64,000 nucleotides of DNA from Desulfovibrio sp. (GCA_016218665.1 JACRDI010000026.1:124001-188000); one strand, 5' to 3'. Shown: positions 18,566-27,637, counted from the stretch's first letter. Made by a program: numbers and translations. Notes: a model not told the origin generated them from the sequence alone.

Positions 18566-19534
18566 GTGCACAGGATTCTCGCGGCGGACGTAGGCGGCAC
18601 CCACAGCCGCATGGGCTTTTTCGAGCTGGACGGCGACGCGGCCGCTCCGCGCTTGCTGGGCGTGGCCCGGCTGTCCACTCCTGCGGCAGGCTCCTTCCCG
18701 GAGTTGCTGGCGAACCTGTTCTCCACCCCGCAGCCCTTTGCCGCCAGGGATTGCGACCTGGCCGTGCTGGCCGTGGCCGGGCCGGTGGAAGGGCACATCT
18801 GCACTCCGCCCAACATCAAGTGGAAGGTCGACCTGCGCGACATCGCCGCCGTCGGCCTTTCGCGCGGGGCGCTCATCAACGACTTCGCCGCCCAGGCCTA
18901 CGCCTGCCGCAGCGAGGCCGTGCGGGACGCCCGCGTGCTGCAGCAGGGCCAGGACGGGCACCACGTGGCCGGAGGCGCCATCGCGGTCATCGGCGCTGGC
19001 ACGGGCCTGGGCCACTGCGCCCTCGTGCCGGATGGCCACGGCGGCAACATCGCCGTGCCTTCGGAGGCCGGGCATGCGCCCTTTCCCTTCGTGAACGACG
19101 AGGAGTTCGCCTTCGGCGCGTTCGTGCGCAGCACCTTGGGCCTGGACTACTGCGTGGGCGATGTCATCGTCACCGGCGGCGGCCTTGCGCGCCTGCACGC
19201 CTACCTCACGGGCGAGGCCCTCTCGCCGGCGGAGGTGACGGCCCGGCTGGCGCAGTCGCCGCGCACGGTGGAGTGGTTCGCCCGCTTCTACGGCCGCGCG
19301 GCGCGCATGTACGCGCTCGCCGTCATGGCCCTTGGGGGCGTGTATTTGGCGGGCGGCGTGGCGGCCAGGAATCCGATCCTGGTGGAGCACCCGGCCTTCC
19401 TGGCGGAGTTCCGCCGCTCGGGCACGCATGGGGCCATGCTGGCCGGGCTGCCCGTGCTCTTGAACGCCAACCAGGACTCCGGCATGTTCGGGGCGGCCCT
19501 GCACGGGGCTGGCCTGCTGCGCCGGGGGATTTAG
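18566..19534 (+). CDS. glk: Glucokinase
   Basis: Phosphorylates glucose to glucose-6-phosphate with ATP in the cytoplasm. The 322-residue protein is of the classical bacterial Glk family rather than ROK: the phosphate-binding DVGGTHSRMG is at residues 8-17, then AGPVEG, LINDFAAQAYA containing the catalytic Asp, and the adenosine-binding IGAGTGLG. No zinc-binding ROK motif is present. The GTG at 18566 follows AAGGAG at six bases. A T-rich stretch follows the stop, but no clear stem. It appears monocistronic. Confidence 0.9.
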   Translation: MHRILAADVGGTHSRMGFFELDGDAAAPRLLGVARLSTPAAGSFPELLANLFSTPQPFAARDCDLAVLAVAGPVEGHICTPPNIKWKVDLRDIAAVGLSRGALINDFAAQAYACRSEAVRDARVLQQGQDGHHVAGGAIAVIGAGTGLGHCALVPDGHGGNIAVPSEAGHAPFPFVNDEEFAFGAFVRSTLGLDYCVGDVIVTGGGLARLHAYLTGEALSPAEVTARLAQSPRTVEWFARFYGRAARMYALAVMALGGVYLAGGVAARNPILVEHPAFLAEFRRSGTHGAMLAGLPVLLNANQDSGMFGAALHGAGLLRRGI

Positions 19535-19643
19535 TTTTTTTTCTTGTTTTTCCATATGTTATAAGCGGCGCAAAAAGGCTCAACTTGGGCTTGCCCCCGC
19601 AGGCGCTCTGGGCTAAAGAAGCTGCCTTTAACGCGAGGCACCT

Positions 19644-20123
19644 GTGGACACGGCGACCCCCTACGAGAACGTCTTCCCCGTCACCTGGAATCAGCTCCAG
19701 CGGCTCTGCCGCGAGCTTGCCGGGCGGCTTGCCGGGCAGGAGTGGAAGGGCATCCTCGCCGTGACGCGCGGGGGCCTCGTGCCTGCGGCCATCATGGCCC
19801 GCGAGCTGGACATCCATCTCATCGACACGGTGTGCGTCTCCAGCTACGACTGGCAGATTAAGGGCGAGCCGGCGGAGTTGAAGCGTCCCGAGGGCGACGG
19901 CGAGGGCTGGCTCATGGTGGACGACCTCGTCGATACCGGCAGCACGGCCAAGCTGCTGCGCCAGTGGTTTCCCAAGGCGCGCTTCGTCACCGTTTTCGCC
20001 AAGCCCAAGGGCCGGCCCCTGGTGGACGACTGCGTGGCCGAGGTGGAGCAGGACACCTGGGTGCTCTTCCCCTGGGACGCCGCCCAGCAGTTCGTTCCGC
20101 CCATCGCCAAGACCAGGGAATAG
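19644..20123 (+). CDS. gpt: Xanthine/guanine phosphoribosyltransferase
   Basis: A purine-salvage enzyme that joins guanine, xanthine or hypoxanthine to PRPP. The 159-residue length and architecture match Gpt: an N-terminal TWNQLQRLCRELAGRL, then AVTRGGLVPAAIMAREL, and the PRPP-binding MVDDLVDTGSTAKL. WVLFPWD near the C-terminus is the usual purine-recognition loop. The GTG at 19644 is preceded by GCGAGG; no upstream ATG is in frame. It lies just ahead of a complete BMP-type nucleoside importer, which suggests salvage of imported purine. Confidence 0.88.
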   Translation: MDTATPYENVFPVTWNQLQRLCRELAGRLAGQEWKGILAVTRGGLVPAAIMARELDIHLIDTVCVSSYDWQIKGEPAELKRPEGDGEGWLMVDDLVDTGSTAKLLRQWFPKARFVTVFAKPKGRPLVDDCVAEVEQDTWVLFPWDAAQQFVPPIAKTRE

Positions 20124-20166
20124 AATCACGCCCCGCGGGAGGAGCATCCGGCGGGGAACAAGCGTA

Positions 20167-20195
20167 TTGTCCAGCCGGACGCTTCCGGCTATGCT
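20167..20195 (+). promoter_or_regulatory. Possible sigma-70 promoter for the BMP-type transporter operon
   Basis: TTGTCC at 20167-20172 and TATGCT at 20190-20195 are separated by 17 bases, 60 bases upstream of the lipoprotein start. The spacer holds a CCGGACG-CTTCCGG imperfect inverted repeat. Only a sequence match; no start-site evidence. Confidence 0.4.
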
Positions 20196-20255
20196 GCCAC
20201 CATTTGCCGCCGCCCGGACGCCTTCCGGGCACACCCAACGAGGAGGGGATTCACC

Positions 20256-21365
20256 ATGAAGAACTGGCTGCGCATCGCAGGCGCCCTTGCGCTTACCCTG
20301 GGGCTGGCCCTGGCGGGCTGCGAAAAAGCCCCCGAGAAGGCCGCCCCCGCCGTCGACGGCCCCAAGGCCGGCGAGCTCAAGGTCGGCTTCGTGTACACGT
20401 CGCCCGTGGGCGAGGCCGGCTACTCCTGGGCCCACGACCAGGGCCGCAAGGCCATCGAGAAGATGGGCGGCGTCAAGACCTCCTACGTGGAGGCCGTGAA
20501 AGAGGGCGCCGACGCCGAGCGCGTCATCGAGAACATGGCCCGCGGCGGCTTTGACCTGGTGTTCACCACCAGCTTCGGCTTCATGGATCCCACCATGAAG
20601 GTGGCCAAGGACTTCCCCAAGGTGAAGTTCATGCACTGCTCGGGCTTCAAGTCCAGCGAGAACGTCAGCAACTACTTCGGCCGCATCTACCAGGCCCGCT
20701 ACCTGACGGGCATGACCGCCGGCCTGATGACCAAGAGCAACACCATCGGCTACGTGGCCGCCTTCCCGATTCCCGAGGTCATCCGCGGCATCAACGCCTT
20801 CACCCTGGGCGTGCGCAGCGTGAACCCCAAGGCCCAGGTGCGCGTTGTGTGGACCAAGACCTGGTTCGACCCCGCCCTGGAGAAGGACGCCGCCATCAGC
20901 CTGCTCGACGTGGGCAGCGACGTCATCGCCCAGCACCAGGATTCCCCCGGCCCGCAGGAGGCCGCCCAGGAGCGCGGCAAGTACTCCATCGGCTACAACT
21001 CCGACATGGCCGCCTTTGCCCCCAAGGCCCACCTGACCGCCGCCGTGTGGAACTGGGCCCCCATCTACGAGGCCATCGTGAAGGAAGTGCGCGAGGGCAC
21101 CTGGACCGGCAACCGCGCCATCTGGTGGGGCATGGACAAGGGCGTGGTGGACATCGCCCCCTTCGGTCCCATGGTTCCCAAGGCAGTGCAGGACAAGGTC
21201 AACGCCCAGAAGGAGCTGTTCAAGAAGGGCGAGGACAAGGTCTTCGTCGGCCCCATCAAGGACCAGGCCGGTCAGGTCAAGATCGCCGCGGGCGTGAAGG
21301 CCGAGGACAAGGAGCTCCTCGGCATGACCTGGTTCGTCGAAGGCGTGGTGGGCAGCGTCCAGTAG
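20256..21365 (+). CDS. BMP-family substrate-binding lipoprotein (nucleoside ABC importer)
   Basis: The periplasmic, lipid-anchored binding subunit of a BMP/PnrA-type importer, 369 residues. The signal peptide ends in ALAGC (lipidated Cys22). The mature protein shows the family pattern: VGFVYTSPVGEAGYSWAHDQG at the start, DLVFTTSFGFMD, NYFGRIYQARYLTG, and VWNWAPIYEAI. Family members bind purine or other nucleosides. Two permeases and a double-domain ATPase follow in the classical order, so this is a complete system. A strong GAGGAGGGG precedes the ATG. The nearby gpt gene supports a purine substrate. Confidence 0.9.
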   Translation: MKNWLRIAGALALTLGLALAGCEKAPEKAAPAVDGPKAGELKVGFVYTSPVGEAGYSWAHDQGRKAIEKMGGVKTSYVEAVKEGADAERVIENMARGGFDLVFTTSFGFMDPTMKVAKDFPKVKFMHCSGFKSSENVSNYFGRIYQARYLTGMTAGLMTKSNTIGYVAAFPIPEVIRGINAFTLGVRSVNPKAQVRVVWTKTWFDPALEKDAAISLLDVGSDVIAQHQDSPGPQEAAQERGKYSIGYNSDMAAFAPKAHLTAAVWNWAPIYEAIVKEVREGTWTGNRAIWWGMDKGVVDIAPFGPMVPKAVQDKVNAQKELFKKGEDKVFVGPIKDQAGQVKIAAGVKAEDKELLGMTWFVEGVVGSVQ

Positions 21366-21410
21366 GGGCTGCCGGCGGGAGCAACCAGCCGGAGCAAATT
21401 GTAGGAACGC

Positions 21411-22544
21411 GTGAACCTCGTCATCCGCAAGCGTGAAGAGTCCCTGGGCTGGGGCGTCCTGGTCGTGTACCTGGGCGCCCTGGCCCTTGCCTTCTGCGTC
21501 TGCGCACTGCTTTTGAAGATGTCGGGCAAGCCCGGCTTCGGCGGTCTGGCCATCCTCTTCCGGGGGGCCTTCGGCCAGACGTACGCCCTGTTGGATGGCC
21601 TGGTGAAGGCCATCCCGATTTTCCTCTGCGCCCTTGGCGTGGCGCTGTCCTTCCGCATGCAGGTATGGAACATCGGGGCCGAGGGGCAGTTCGCCCTGGG
21701 CGCTGTGGGCGCCACCTGGGCCGCCCTCACCTTTCCCGGGCTGCCGGGCGTGGCCCTCATGCCGCTGATGCTTTTGTGCGCCATGCTGGCCGGCGCGGCC
21801 TGGGGGGCCATCCCGGCGGCCTTGCGCCTGCGCCTGGGCGTCAGCGAGGTCATCTCCTCGCTCATGCTCAACTACATCGGCATCCTGCTGCTGGAATACC
21901 TCGTCTTCGGCGTGTGGAAGGACCCGGCCAGCTTCGGCTTCCCCATGACCGCCGAGTTCGCCTCCGGCGGGCAGATCGCGCGCATCCTGCCCGGCGTGCT
22001 GGGCAAGCTGCACTGGGGCCTGCTCGCCTGCCCTGTGGCGGGCGTGGCCTACTGGGTGCTGCTCTCGCGCACGCGCCTGGGCTTCGAGATCGCCGCCGCG
22101 GGCGAGGGCGAGCGCGTGGCGCGCTATGCCCAGCTGCCCTACGGCTTCCTGGTCTTTTTCGTCATGGGCCTGGGCGGCGCGCTCTCCGGCCTGGCGGGCA
22201 GCATCGAGACCTCGGCCACCCTGGGCCGCCTGCAGCCCACCATCATGGTGGGCTACGGCTACACGGCCATCGTGGTGGCCTGGCTGGCGCGGCTGCGGCC
22301 CTGGGCCATCGCCTTCACGGCCTACCTGCTGGCCGCCTTCCGCGTAGGCGGAGAGGTGATGCAGCTGGAACTGCAGGTGCCGGCCGCCTTCGGGCCCATC
22401 ATGGAGGGCGCCATCCTGCTCTGCGTGCTGGCCGGGCAGTTCTTCCTCACGTATTCCGTGAGTCTGAGGCCGTCGCCCAAGGCCGCGCGCCCCGCCCCCC
22501 CCGCCAACGACGCCAACGACGCCGCAAAGGGGGCCCGCAGTTGA
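21411..22544 (+). CDS. BMP-type ABC transporter permease 1
   Basis: A 377-residue inner-membrane permease of the BPD_transp_2 family, with about eight to ten helices. Typical elements are SFRMQVWNIGAEGQFALGAV and LGVSEVISSLMLNYIGILLLE. The tail is Ala/Pro/Asn-rich and probably cytoplasmic. It pairs with the permease downstream as a heterodimer. The GTG at 21411 is preceded by AGGA. The stop TGA overlaps the TTG start of the next gene. Confidence 0.88.
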   Translation: MNLVIRKREESLGWGVLVVYLGALALAFCVCALLLKMSGKPGFGGLAILFRGAFGQTYALLDGLVKAIPIFLCALGVALSFRMQVWNIGAEGQFALGAVGATWAALTFPGLPGVALMPLMLLCAMLAGAAWGAIPAALRLRLGVSEVISSLMLNYIGILLLEYLVFGVWKDPASFGFPMTAEFASGGQIARILPGVLGKLHWGLLACPVAGVAYWVLLSRTRLGFEIAAAGEGERVARYAQLPYGFLVFFVMGLGGALSGLAGSIETSATLGRLQPTIMVGYGYTAIVVAWLARLRPWAIAFTAYLLAAFRVGGEVMQLELQVPAAFGPIMEGAILLCVLAGQFFLTYSVSLRPSPKAARPAPPANDANDAAKGARS

Positions 22545-23473
22545 GCCCGGAACTCATCATCGCGCTTTTCGCCGCCGCCGTGCAGGCGGGCACGCCCATC
22601 CTCTTCGCCACCCTCGGGGAGATCGTCTCCGAGAAGGCGGGGGTGATGAACCTGGGCGTGGAGGGCGTCATCGCCCTGTCGGCCTTCGCGGCCTTCGTCG
22701 TCTGCCACCTGACGGGCTCCGCCTGGCTGGGCCTTTTGGCCGGCGGCCTGGCCGGCACGCTGCTCTGCGGGCTGCACTCGCTTGTCTGCCAGGTGTTCTT
22801 GGGCAACCAGGTGGTCTCCGGCCTGGCGCTCACGCTCTTCGGCGTGGGGCTGGCCACCTTCCTGGGCACGCCCTACGTGGGCCAGGCCACGGAAGGCTTC
22901 GGCAAGATCGCCGTGCCCCTGCTCTCCGACATCCCGGTGCTGGGGCCCATTCTCTTCCGCCACGACACCCTGGTGTACCTGGGCTACATCGCCCCGGTGG
23001 CCGTGTGGTTTTTGCTGAACCGCACCAGCCTTGGCCTGGGCCTGCGCGCCGCGGGCGAGATGCCCGCCGCCGCCGCCGCCGCCGGCCTGAACCCCCAGCG
23101 TCTGCGGGCCTTCGGCGTGCTGGCCGGGGGCTTCTTGTGCGGCCTGGGCGGGGCCTATCTTTCCCTGGCGCACACGCACCTGTGGACCACGGGCCTTTCC
23201 GGCGGGCGCGGCTGGGTGGCCGTGGCGCTGGTGATCTTCGCCTTCTGGCGGCCCGGCCGGGCGGTCATCGGCGCGCTGCTCTTCGGCGGCGTCATGGCCT
23301 TCCAGCTGCGGCTGCAGGCCTCGGGCACCAACATCCCCTCGTCGCTGCTGTTGATGCTGCCCTACGCGCTCACGGTCATCGTGCTGGTGTTTTCCGCAGC
23401 GCGCGCGCGGGAGAGGAGCGGCGCCAGCGCCGCCCCGGCCGCCCTTGGCGTCAACATCGAGCCGGAGGGCTAG
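22541..23473 (+). CDS. BMP-type ABC transporter permease 2
   Basis: A 310-residue permease homologous to the upstream one, with the family block TLGEIVSEKAGVMNLGVEG near the N-terminus, LGNQVVSGLALTLFG and AAGEMPAAAAAAGLNP. The start is inferred to be TTG at 22541, overlapping the previous stop by four bases and preceded by AAAGGGGG; no closer ATG or GTG fits the family N-terminus. It completes the membrane channel of the presumed nucleoside importer. Confidence 0.87.
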   Translation: MSPELIIALFAAAVQAGTPILFATLGEIVSEKAGVMNLGVEGVIALSAFAAFVVCHLTGSAWLGLLAGGLAGTLLCGLHSLVCQVFLGNQVVSGLALTLFGVGLATFLGTPYVGQATEGFGKIAVPLLSDIPVLGPILFRHDTLVYLGYIAPVAVWFLLNRTSLGLGLRAAGEMPAAAAAAGLNPQRLRAFGVLAGGFLCGLGGAYLSLAHTHLWTTGLSGGRGWVAVALVIFAFWRPGRAVIGALLFGGVMAFQLRLQASGTNIPSSLLLMLPYALTVIVLVFSAARARERSGASAAPAALGVNIEPEG

Positions 23474-23477
23474 GGGC

Positions 23478-25058
23478 GTGGACGAGCGCAAGCATACCGG
23501 CAGCCCCCTCGGCACTCCGCACGGCGCCCGCCCAGACGCCCGGACGGACATCGGCACCGACCTTGGCATCGGCGACGTGCTGCCCCAGGTGCGCCTGACG
23601 GGCGTGACCAAGCGCTTTGGCAACGTGCTGGCCAACGACGGCATCTCCCTTTCCATCATGCCCGGCCGCATCAAGGCCCTGCTGGGCGAGAACGGCGCGG
23701 GCAAGAGCACGCTCATGGCCATGCTGGCCGGCCGCTTCAAGCCCGACGAGGGCCGCATCGAGGTGGCGGGCAAGGCCGTGGACTTCGCCTCCCCGCGCGA
23801 GGCCATCGCCGCCGGCATCGGCATGGTCTACCAGCACTTCATGCTGGTGGAGAACATGACCGTGGCCGAGAACGTGCTGCTGGGCCAGGAGGGCGGCTTT
23901 TTCCTGAACCCGGCGGAGATGCGGCGCGTGGTGGGCGGCCTGGCCGAACGCTACGGCCTGCCCATAGACCCGGGCGCGCGCGTGGGCGACCTGTCCATGG
24001 GCGAGCGCCAGCGCGTGGAGATTCTGAAGCTTCTGCACCGCGAGAGCCAGGTGCTCATCTTCGACGAGCCCACGGCCGTCTTGACCCCGCTGGAGGCCGA
24101 GGCGCTGTTCGCCGCGCTGCGCGCCATGAGCGCCCAGGGCAAGGCCATCGTGTTCATCTCCCACAAGCTGGAGGAGGTGCTCTCCGTGGCCGACGAGATC
24201 GCCATCCTGCGCCGCGGGCGCATCGAGGGCGAGTTCCTGGCCTCCGAGGTGCACAGCCCGGCAGAGCTGGCCCGGCGCATGGTGGGCCGCGACGTTGTGC
24301 TGGAGATAGACCGCGACGAGGTCTCGGCCGGGCGCATGGTGCTCGACGTGAAGCACCTCTCGGGCGAGGGCCTGGAGGACGTGAGCCTGGACCTCAAGCG
24401 CGGCGAGATCCTGGCCATCGTGGGCGTTGCGGGCAACGGCCAGCAGCAGCTGGTGGAGGTCGTGTGCGGCATTGCCGAGCCCCAGGCGGGCGAGGTGTCC
24501 ATCCTGGGCAAGAGCTGGGCGGACTTCTTCCACAGCCGGGGCTGGAAGGGCGAGCTGGCCTGGATTCCCGAGGACCGCGCGGGCCTGGCCACGGGCCGGG
24601 GCCTGAGCCTGACCGACAATCTTCTGCTGACCACGCGCGAGGGCTTCGCCCACGGCCAGTGGCTGGAGCGCGGCCGCGCCAGCGAGACCACGCGCGGCAT
24701 CGTGCGCGACAACGACGTGCGCCCGGGGCGCATCGAGGCCCAGGCCTGGCAGCTTTCCGGCGGCAATTTGCAGAAATTCGTGCTCGGGCGCGAGCTTTAC
24801 CGCGAGCCCCGGCTCATCGTGGCCGAGCAGCCCACCCAGGGCCTCGACGTTTCCGCCACGGAGGCCGTGTGGCAGCGCCTGCTGGAGTCCCGGCGCACGG
24901 CCGGCGTGCTGCTCGTCACCGGCGACCTCTCCGAGGCCCTGCAACTGGCCGACCGCGTGGCGGTGATGTTCCGGGGCCGGGTCATGGGCCTGTTCCCCGT
25001 GACCGACACGGCCCAGGTGGAGCGCATCGGCTCCCTCATGGCGGGCCTCAGGGACTAG
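23478..25058 (+). CDS. BMP-type ABC transporter ATPase with two nucleotide-binding domains
   Basis: A 526-residue ATPase with tandem ABC domains, as in sugar and nucleoside importers of this class. Domain 1: Walker A GENGAGKST, signature LSMGERQRVEILK, Walker B LIFDEPTAVLTP. Domain 2 from about residue 285: Walker A is degenerate (GVAGNGQQQL), with LSGGNLQKFVLGREL and IVAEQPTQGLD, as is usual for the second half of this family. The GTG at 23478 has GGAGGG eight bases upstream; the first 35 residues are a poorly conserved extension. It is the last gene of the importer operon. Confidence 0.9.
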   Translation: MDERKHTGSPLGTPHGARPDARTDIGTDLGIGDVLPQVRLTGVTKRFGNVLANDGISLSIMPGRIKALLGENGAGKSTLMAMLAGRFKPDEGRIEVAGKAVDFASPREAIAAGIGMVYQHFMLVENMTVAENVLLGQEGGFFLNPAEMRRVVGGLAERYGLPIDPGARVGDLSMGERQRVEILKLLHRESQVLIFDEPTAVLTPLEAEALFAALRAMSAQGKAIVFISHKLEEVLSVADEIAILRRGRIEGEFLASEVHSPAELARRMVGRDVVLEIDRDEVSAGRMVLDVKHLSGEGLEDVSLDLKRGEILAIVGVAGNGQQQLVEVVCGIAEPQAGEVSILGKSWADFFHSRGWKGELAWIPEDRAGLATGRGLSLTDNLLLTTREGFAHGQWLERGRASETTRGIVRDNDVRPGRIEAQAWQLSGGNLQKFVLGRELYREPRLIVAEQPTQGLDVSATEAVWQRLLESRRTAGVLLVTGDLSEALQLADRVAVMFRGRVMGLFPVTDTAQVERIGSLMAGLRD

Positions 25059-25066
25059 GCGCGCGC

Positions 25067-25597
25067 GTGGCCGGGCCCTGGCGCATCGTCCCCTTTGAGC
25101 CGGCCCGGCACCAGGACGGCGTCGTCTCCCTCATCTCTGGAATCCAGCGCGGCGAGTTCGGCCTCGCCATCACCCCGGCGGACCAGCCGGACCTCATGGA
25201 CATTCCCGGCTTTTACGTGAACGGGGTGAACGGACGCTTCGGCCCTGGCTGCTTCTTCGTGGCCGAGGATTCCGGCGGTGTGGTGGCGGGCAGCATCGCC
25301 CTGCTGAACATCGGGCCCGGCGTGGATGGAGCAGGGCAGGGCGCCCTGCGCAAGATGTTCGTGCGCGCGGACGCAAGGGGAACCGGCCTGGCCGGAACGC
25401 TATTGGGCAACCTAGAGGCCTGGTGCGTTCCGCACGGCGTGGCGCGGCTCTTCCTGGGCACCACGGACCGCTTCCTGGCCGCGCACCGCTTCTACGAGAA
25501 GCACGGCTTCGCGCGCGTCGAGAAAGCCGGCCTTCCGGCCAGCTTCCCGGTCATGCGCGTGGACACGGTGTTCTACGCCAAGGCGCTTTCTTCCTAA
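25067..25597 (+). CDS. GNAT-family N-acetyltransferase
   Basis: A 176-residue acetyl-CoA-dependent acetyltransferase. Motif A, the acetyl-CoA pyrophosphate-binding part, reads KMFVRADARGTGLAGTLL, and motif B is around RFLAAHRFYEKHGF. The acceptor is unknown. The GTG at 25067 lies eight bases after the ATPase stop, so it may be cotranscribed with the importer. Its stop codon overlaps the stop of the opposite-strand zinc-ribbon gene, an end-to-end arrangement without room for a terminator. Confidence 0.85.
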   Translation: MAGPWRIVPFEPARHQDGVVSLISGIQRGEFGLAITPADQPDLMDIPGFYVNGVNGRFGPGCFFVAEDSGGVVAGSIALLNIGPGVDGAGQGALRKMFVRADARGTGLAGTLLGNLEAWCVPHGVARLFLGTTDRFLAAHRFYEKHGFARVEKAGLPASFPVMRVDTVFYAKALSS

Positions 25598-25785
25598 AGA
25601 TTCAGGAACATCGGATTGTTGCACGACGGGCAGCAGTCCTTGTCGCTCTTGAAGCCGCAGGTGGGACACACGTGCAGCTCGGTGGCGGCGGGATTGTGCT
25701 CGCCGCACATGCGGCAATGGGTGAAGTCGGGCGCGTTGTCGGCCTTGCACTTGGGGCAGGTCCACTTGGCTGCGTTCTCGGCCAT
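25594..25785 (-). CDS. Small protein with two zinc-ribbon-like Cys sets
   Basis: A 63-residue cytoplasmic protein with four Cys pairs: CPKC and CRMC in the first half, CPTC and CPSC in the second. This suggests two zinc ribbons or rubredoxin-like metal sites. The spacing inside the first pair set (WTCPKCKADN...CRMCGEHN) is that of zinc-ribbon domains. No enzymatic domain is present, so an adaptor or redox/metal-buffer role is possible. The strong AAGGAGGACA ribosome-binding site precedes ATG 25785. Confidence 0.8.
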   Translation of the reverse strand: MAENAAKWTCPKCKADNAPDFTHCRMCGEHNPAATELHVCPTCGFKSDKDCCPSCNNPMFLNL

Positions 25786-25907
25786 GTTGTCCTCCTTGCG
25801 CTTGCGGGCGTCTCCCGGTGGGGGCGGGGAAGGTCGGCAATGGCGCCTTCCCCTATGGCACAGATAGGACAGGATGCCCGTGTGCGCAAGGGGGGGCGGG
25901 GGAGGCC

Positions 25908-27143
25908 TCAGAGCAGCCACACCCCGAGGGAGACCCCGGCGATGACCACCCAGATGGGGTCCACGTTGCGCCACAGGGCCAGGGCCGCGCCCGCGCACAT
26001 GAAGGCCTTGAGCGCGCTCCAGTCCATGCCGCGCGCCAGCTGCACGCCCACGGCGAGAATCAGCCCGCCCAGGGTGGAGAGCACCCCGGCCAGGGCCCGG
26101 CGGAAGGGCTGCCAGGCCAGCAGCCTGCCCGCGCTGGGCACCGTGAGCATGAGGATGAAGAAGGACGGCGTGAAGATCCAGACCCCGGCGGTGACCGCGC
26201 CGAGCAGCCCCGCGATGTGGTAGCCCACGAAGCAGGAGCCGAGCATGAAGGGGCCGGGCGTCACCTGGGCCAGGGCCATGCCGTCCATGAAGGTCTCGGC
26301 GCTCATCCAGCGTTGCAGCTCCACGGTCTCGTGATAGAGGGCCGGGAACACGCCGTAGCCGCCGAAGGCGATGAGGTCGGCCTTGGCCATGGACAGGGAC
26401 AGCCGGAACAGCGTGGGCGCGAGGAAGAAGGTGCCCGCCAGCCACGAGAGCGCCAGCAGGCCCAGCACAAGCACGCCGCGCACGGGCACGGGCGTATTGG
26501 AAAAGCTCACCGGCGGCGCGGTCTCGTCGCGGAAGACCACCGGCCCGGCAAGCGCCGCGCCCAGGATGATCCAGGCCGGGCCCACGCCGTACAGAAACAG
26601 CGCGCAGGCCAAGAGCGTGAGGCCCACGCGCCGGGGCCCGCGCGCGTACTTGAGCCAGAAGTCGTACACCGCCAGGGTGATGATGCCGATGACCACCGTG
26701 GACAGGCCCTGCATGGCCGAGCCCGTGACCGTGAGGCCCTGGGCCGCGTGGTAGAGGGCCGAGAGCGCGGTGATGAGGGCCATGGCCGGCAGGCCGAAGC
26801 CCATGAAGCCCGCCAGGGCGCCGGGCAGGCCGCGCAGACGCAGGCCCGTGTACGCGGCGATCTGCATCAGCGTGCCGCCGGGGATGGCCTGGCACACGGC
26901 CAGCCCGAGCTTGAAGTCCTCGGGCGTCATCCAGCCGCGTTTCAGGATGTGCTCGCGCATGAGGGGCATCATGGCCGGGCCGCCATAGGCCGTGGCCCCC
27001 ACGCGCAGGAAGCAGCGGAAGATCTCGCCCAGGCTGGCCCGGGGCCTGTCATGTGGCTTGGCCTGGGGCCTGGCCTGGGGCCTGGCCAGGGATTCGGCGG
27101 GGGCCTGCTGTGGCGCGGCCGGGTTCACCGGGCCGGGAATCAC
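25908..27143 (-). CDS. chrA: Chromate transporter, two-domain ChrA type
   Basis: A 411-residue inner-membrane protein with two homologous CHR domains, as in full-length ChrA, which exports chromate using the proton gradient. Each half begins with a FLRVGATAYGGPAMMPL- or MAKADLIAFGGYGVFPALY-type block and contains LAVCQAIPGGTLMQIA or MALAQVTPGPFMLGS. The first 35 residues are low-complexity Pro/Ala/Arg-rich. The GTG at 27143 overlaps the stop of the upstream YhcH-like gene by four bases; the longer ORF upstream is an artefact. In many bacteria the family may move other oxyanions such as sulfate, which would suit this organism, but substrate is not evident. Confidence 0.87.
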   Translation of the reverse strand: MIPGPVNPAAPQQAPAESLARPQARPQAKPHDRPRASLGEIFRCFLRVGATAYGGPAMMPLMREHILKRGWMTPEDFKLGLAVCQAIPGGTLMQIAAYTGLRLRGLPGALAGFMGFGLPAMALITALSALYHAAQGLTVTGSAMQGLSTVVIGIITLAVYDFWLKYARGPRRVGLTLLACALFLYGVGPAWIILGAALAGPVVFRDETAPPVSFSNTPVPVRGVLVLGLLALSWLAGTFFLAPTLFRLSLSMAKADLIAFGGYGVFPALYHETVELQRWMSAETFMDGMALAQVTPGPFMLGSCFVGYHIAGLLGAVTAGVWIFTPSFFILMLTVPSAGRLLAWQPFRRALAGVLSTLGGLILAVGVQLARGMDWSALKAFMCAGAALALWRNVDPIWVVIAGVSLGVWLL

Positions 27144-27610
27144 GGGCGCAGAAGCTCCGCGCGCACCTTGGCCACGGCCTTGCGCAGGGGCTGCGGGCGG
27201 GGGTCCACCTTGCCCTGGGTCAGGTGCGCCTCGCCCGGCAGGTACACGGCGAAGGTGCCCGGATGCAGGGTGAACAGCGCCGTGAAGCGGTCCGGGTGCT
27301 CGTAGGTGGCCGCGTCGCGCTCCGCGTCGTAGGGCGTCTTCTCCGCCAGGCCCTCCCTGGGGAAGCGCGCGTGCACCTCCGGCCCGGTGAGGGGCAGGTG
27401 GATGTCCGCGTACTTCTCGTGGGCCTCGATGGTGGTGTCGAGCAGGGCCTTGGTGGTGGTGTCGAAGACCACGATGTAGATGTCGCGGCCGTCGACCTCG
27501 TATTCGCCGGGCTCGGTTTCGGGCGTCAGGGCGGCCAGGGCCGCGAAGGCCTTCCGCCAGGCCGGGCCGGCGCCGTACAGCTCCCAGTTGGGCAGTGCGT
27601 CGAAGAACAT
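27140..27610 (-). CDS. YhcH/YjgK/YiaL family protein
   Basis: A 156-residue cupin-like protein of the YhcH/EbgC family, known as a beta-galactosidase small subunit relative and as a sialic-acid-pathway protein. Visible marks are the conserved TIEAHEKYADIHLPLTGPE block with metal-ligand His residues and the C-terminal FALFTLHPGTFAVYLPGEAH region. The catalytic role is not established for most members. ATG 27610 starts the conserved N-terminal block MFFDALPNW. It is coupled to chrA by a four-base overlap. Confidence 0.8.
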   Translation of the reverse strand: MFFDALPNWELYGAGPAWRKAFAALAALTPETEPGEYEVDGRDIYIVVFDTTTKALLDTTIEAHEKYADIHLPLTGPEVHARFPREGLAEKTPYDAERDAATYEHPDRFTALFTLHPGTFAVYLPGEAHLTQGKVDPRPQPLRKAVAKVRAELLRP

Positions 27611-27637
27611 GACCGTCTCCGTCTTCGCCGGCGGGCG

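Noticed and set aside
19535-19643. Possible purine riboswitch ahead of gpt
   Set aside because: The leader is only about 110 bases and no three-way junction with conserved loops could be drawn.
19323-22013. 896-residue minus-strand frame opposite gpt and the BMP transporter
   Set aside because: Shadow of supported plus-strand genes, with no family features.
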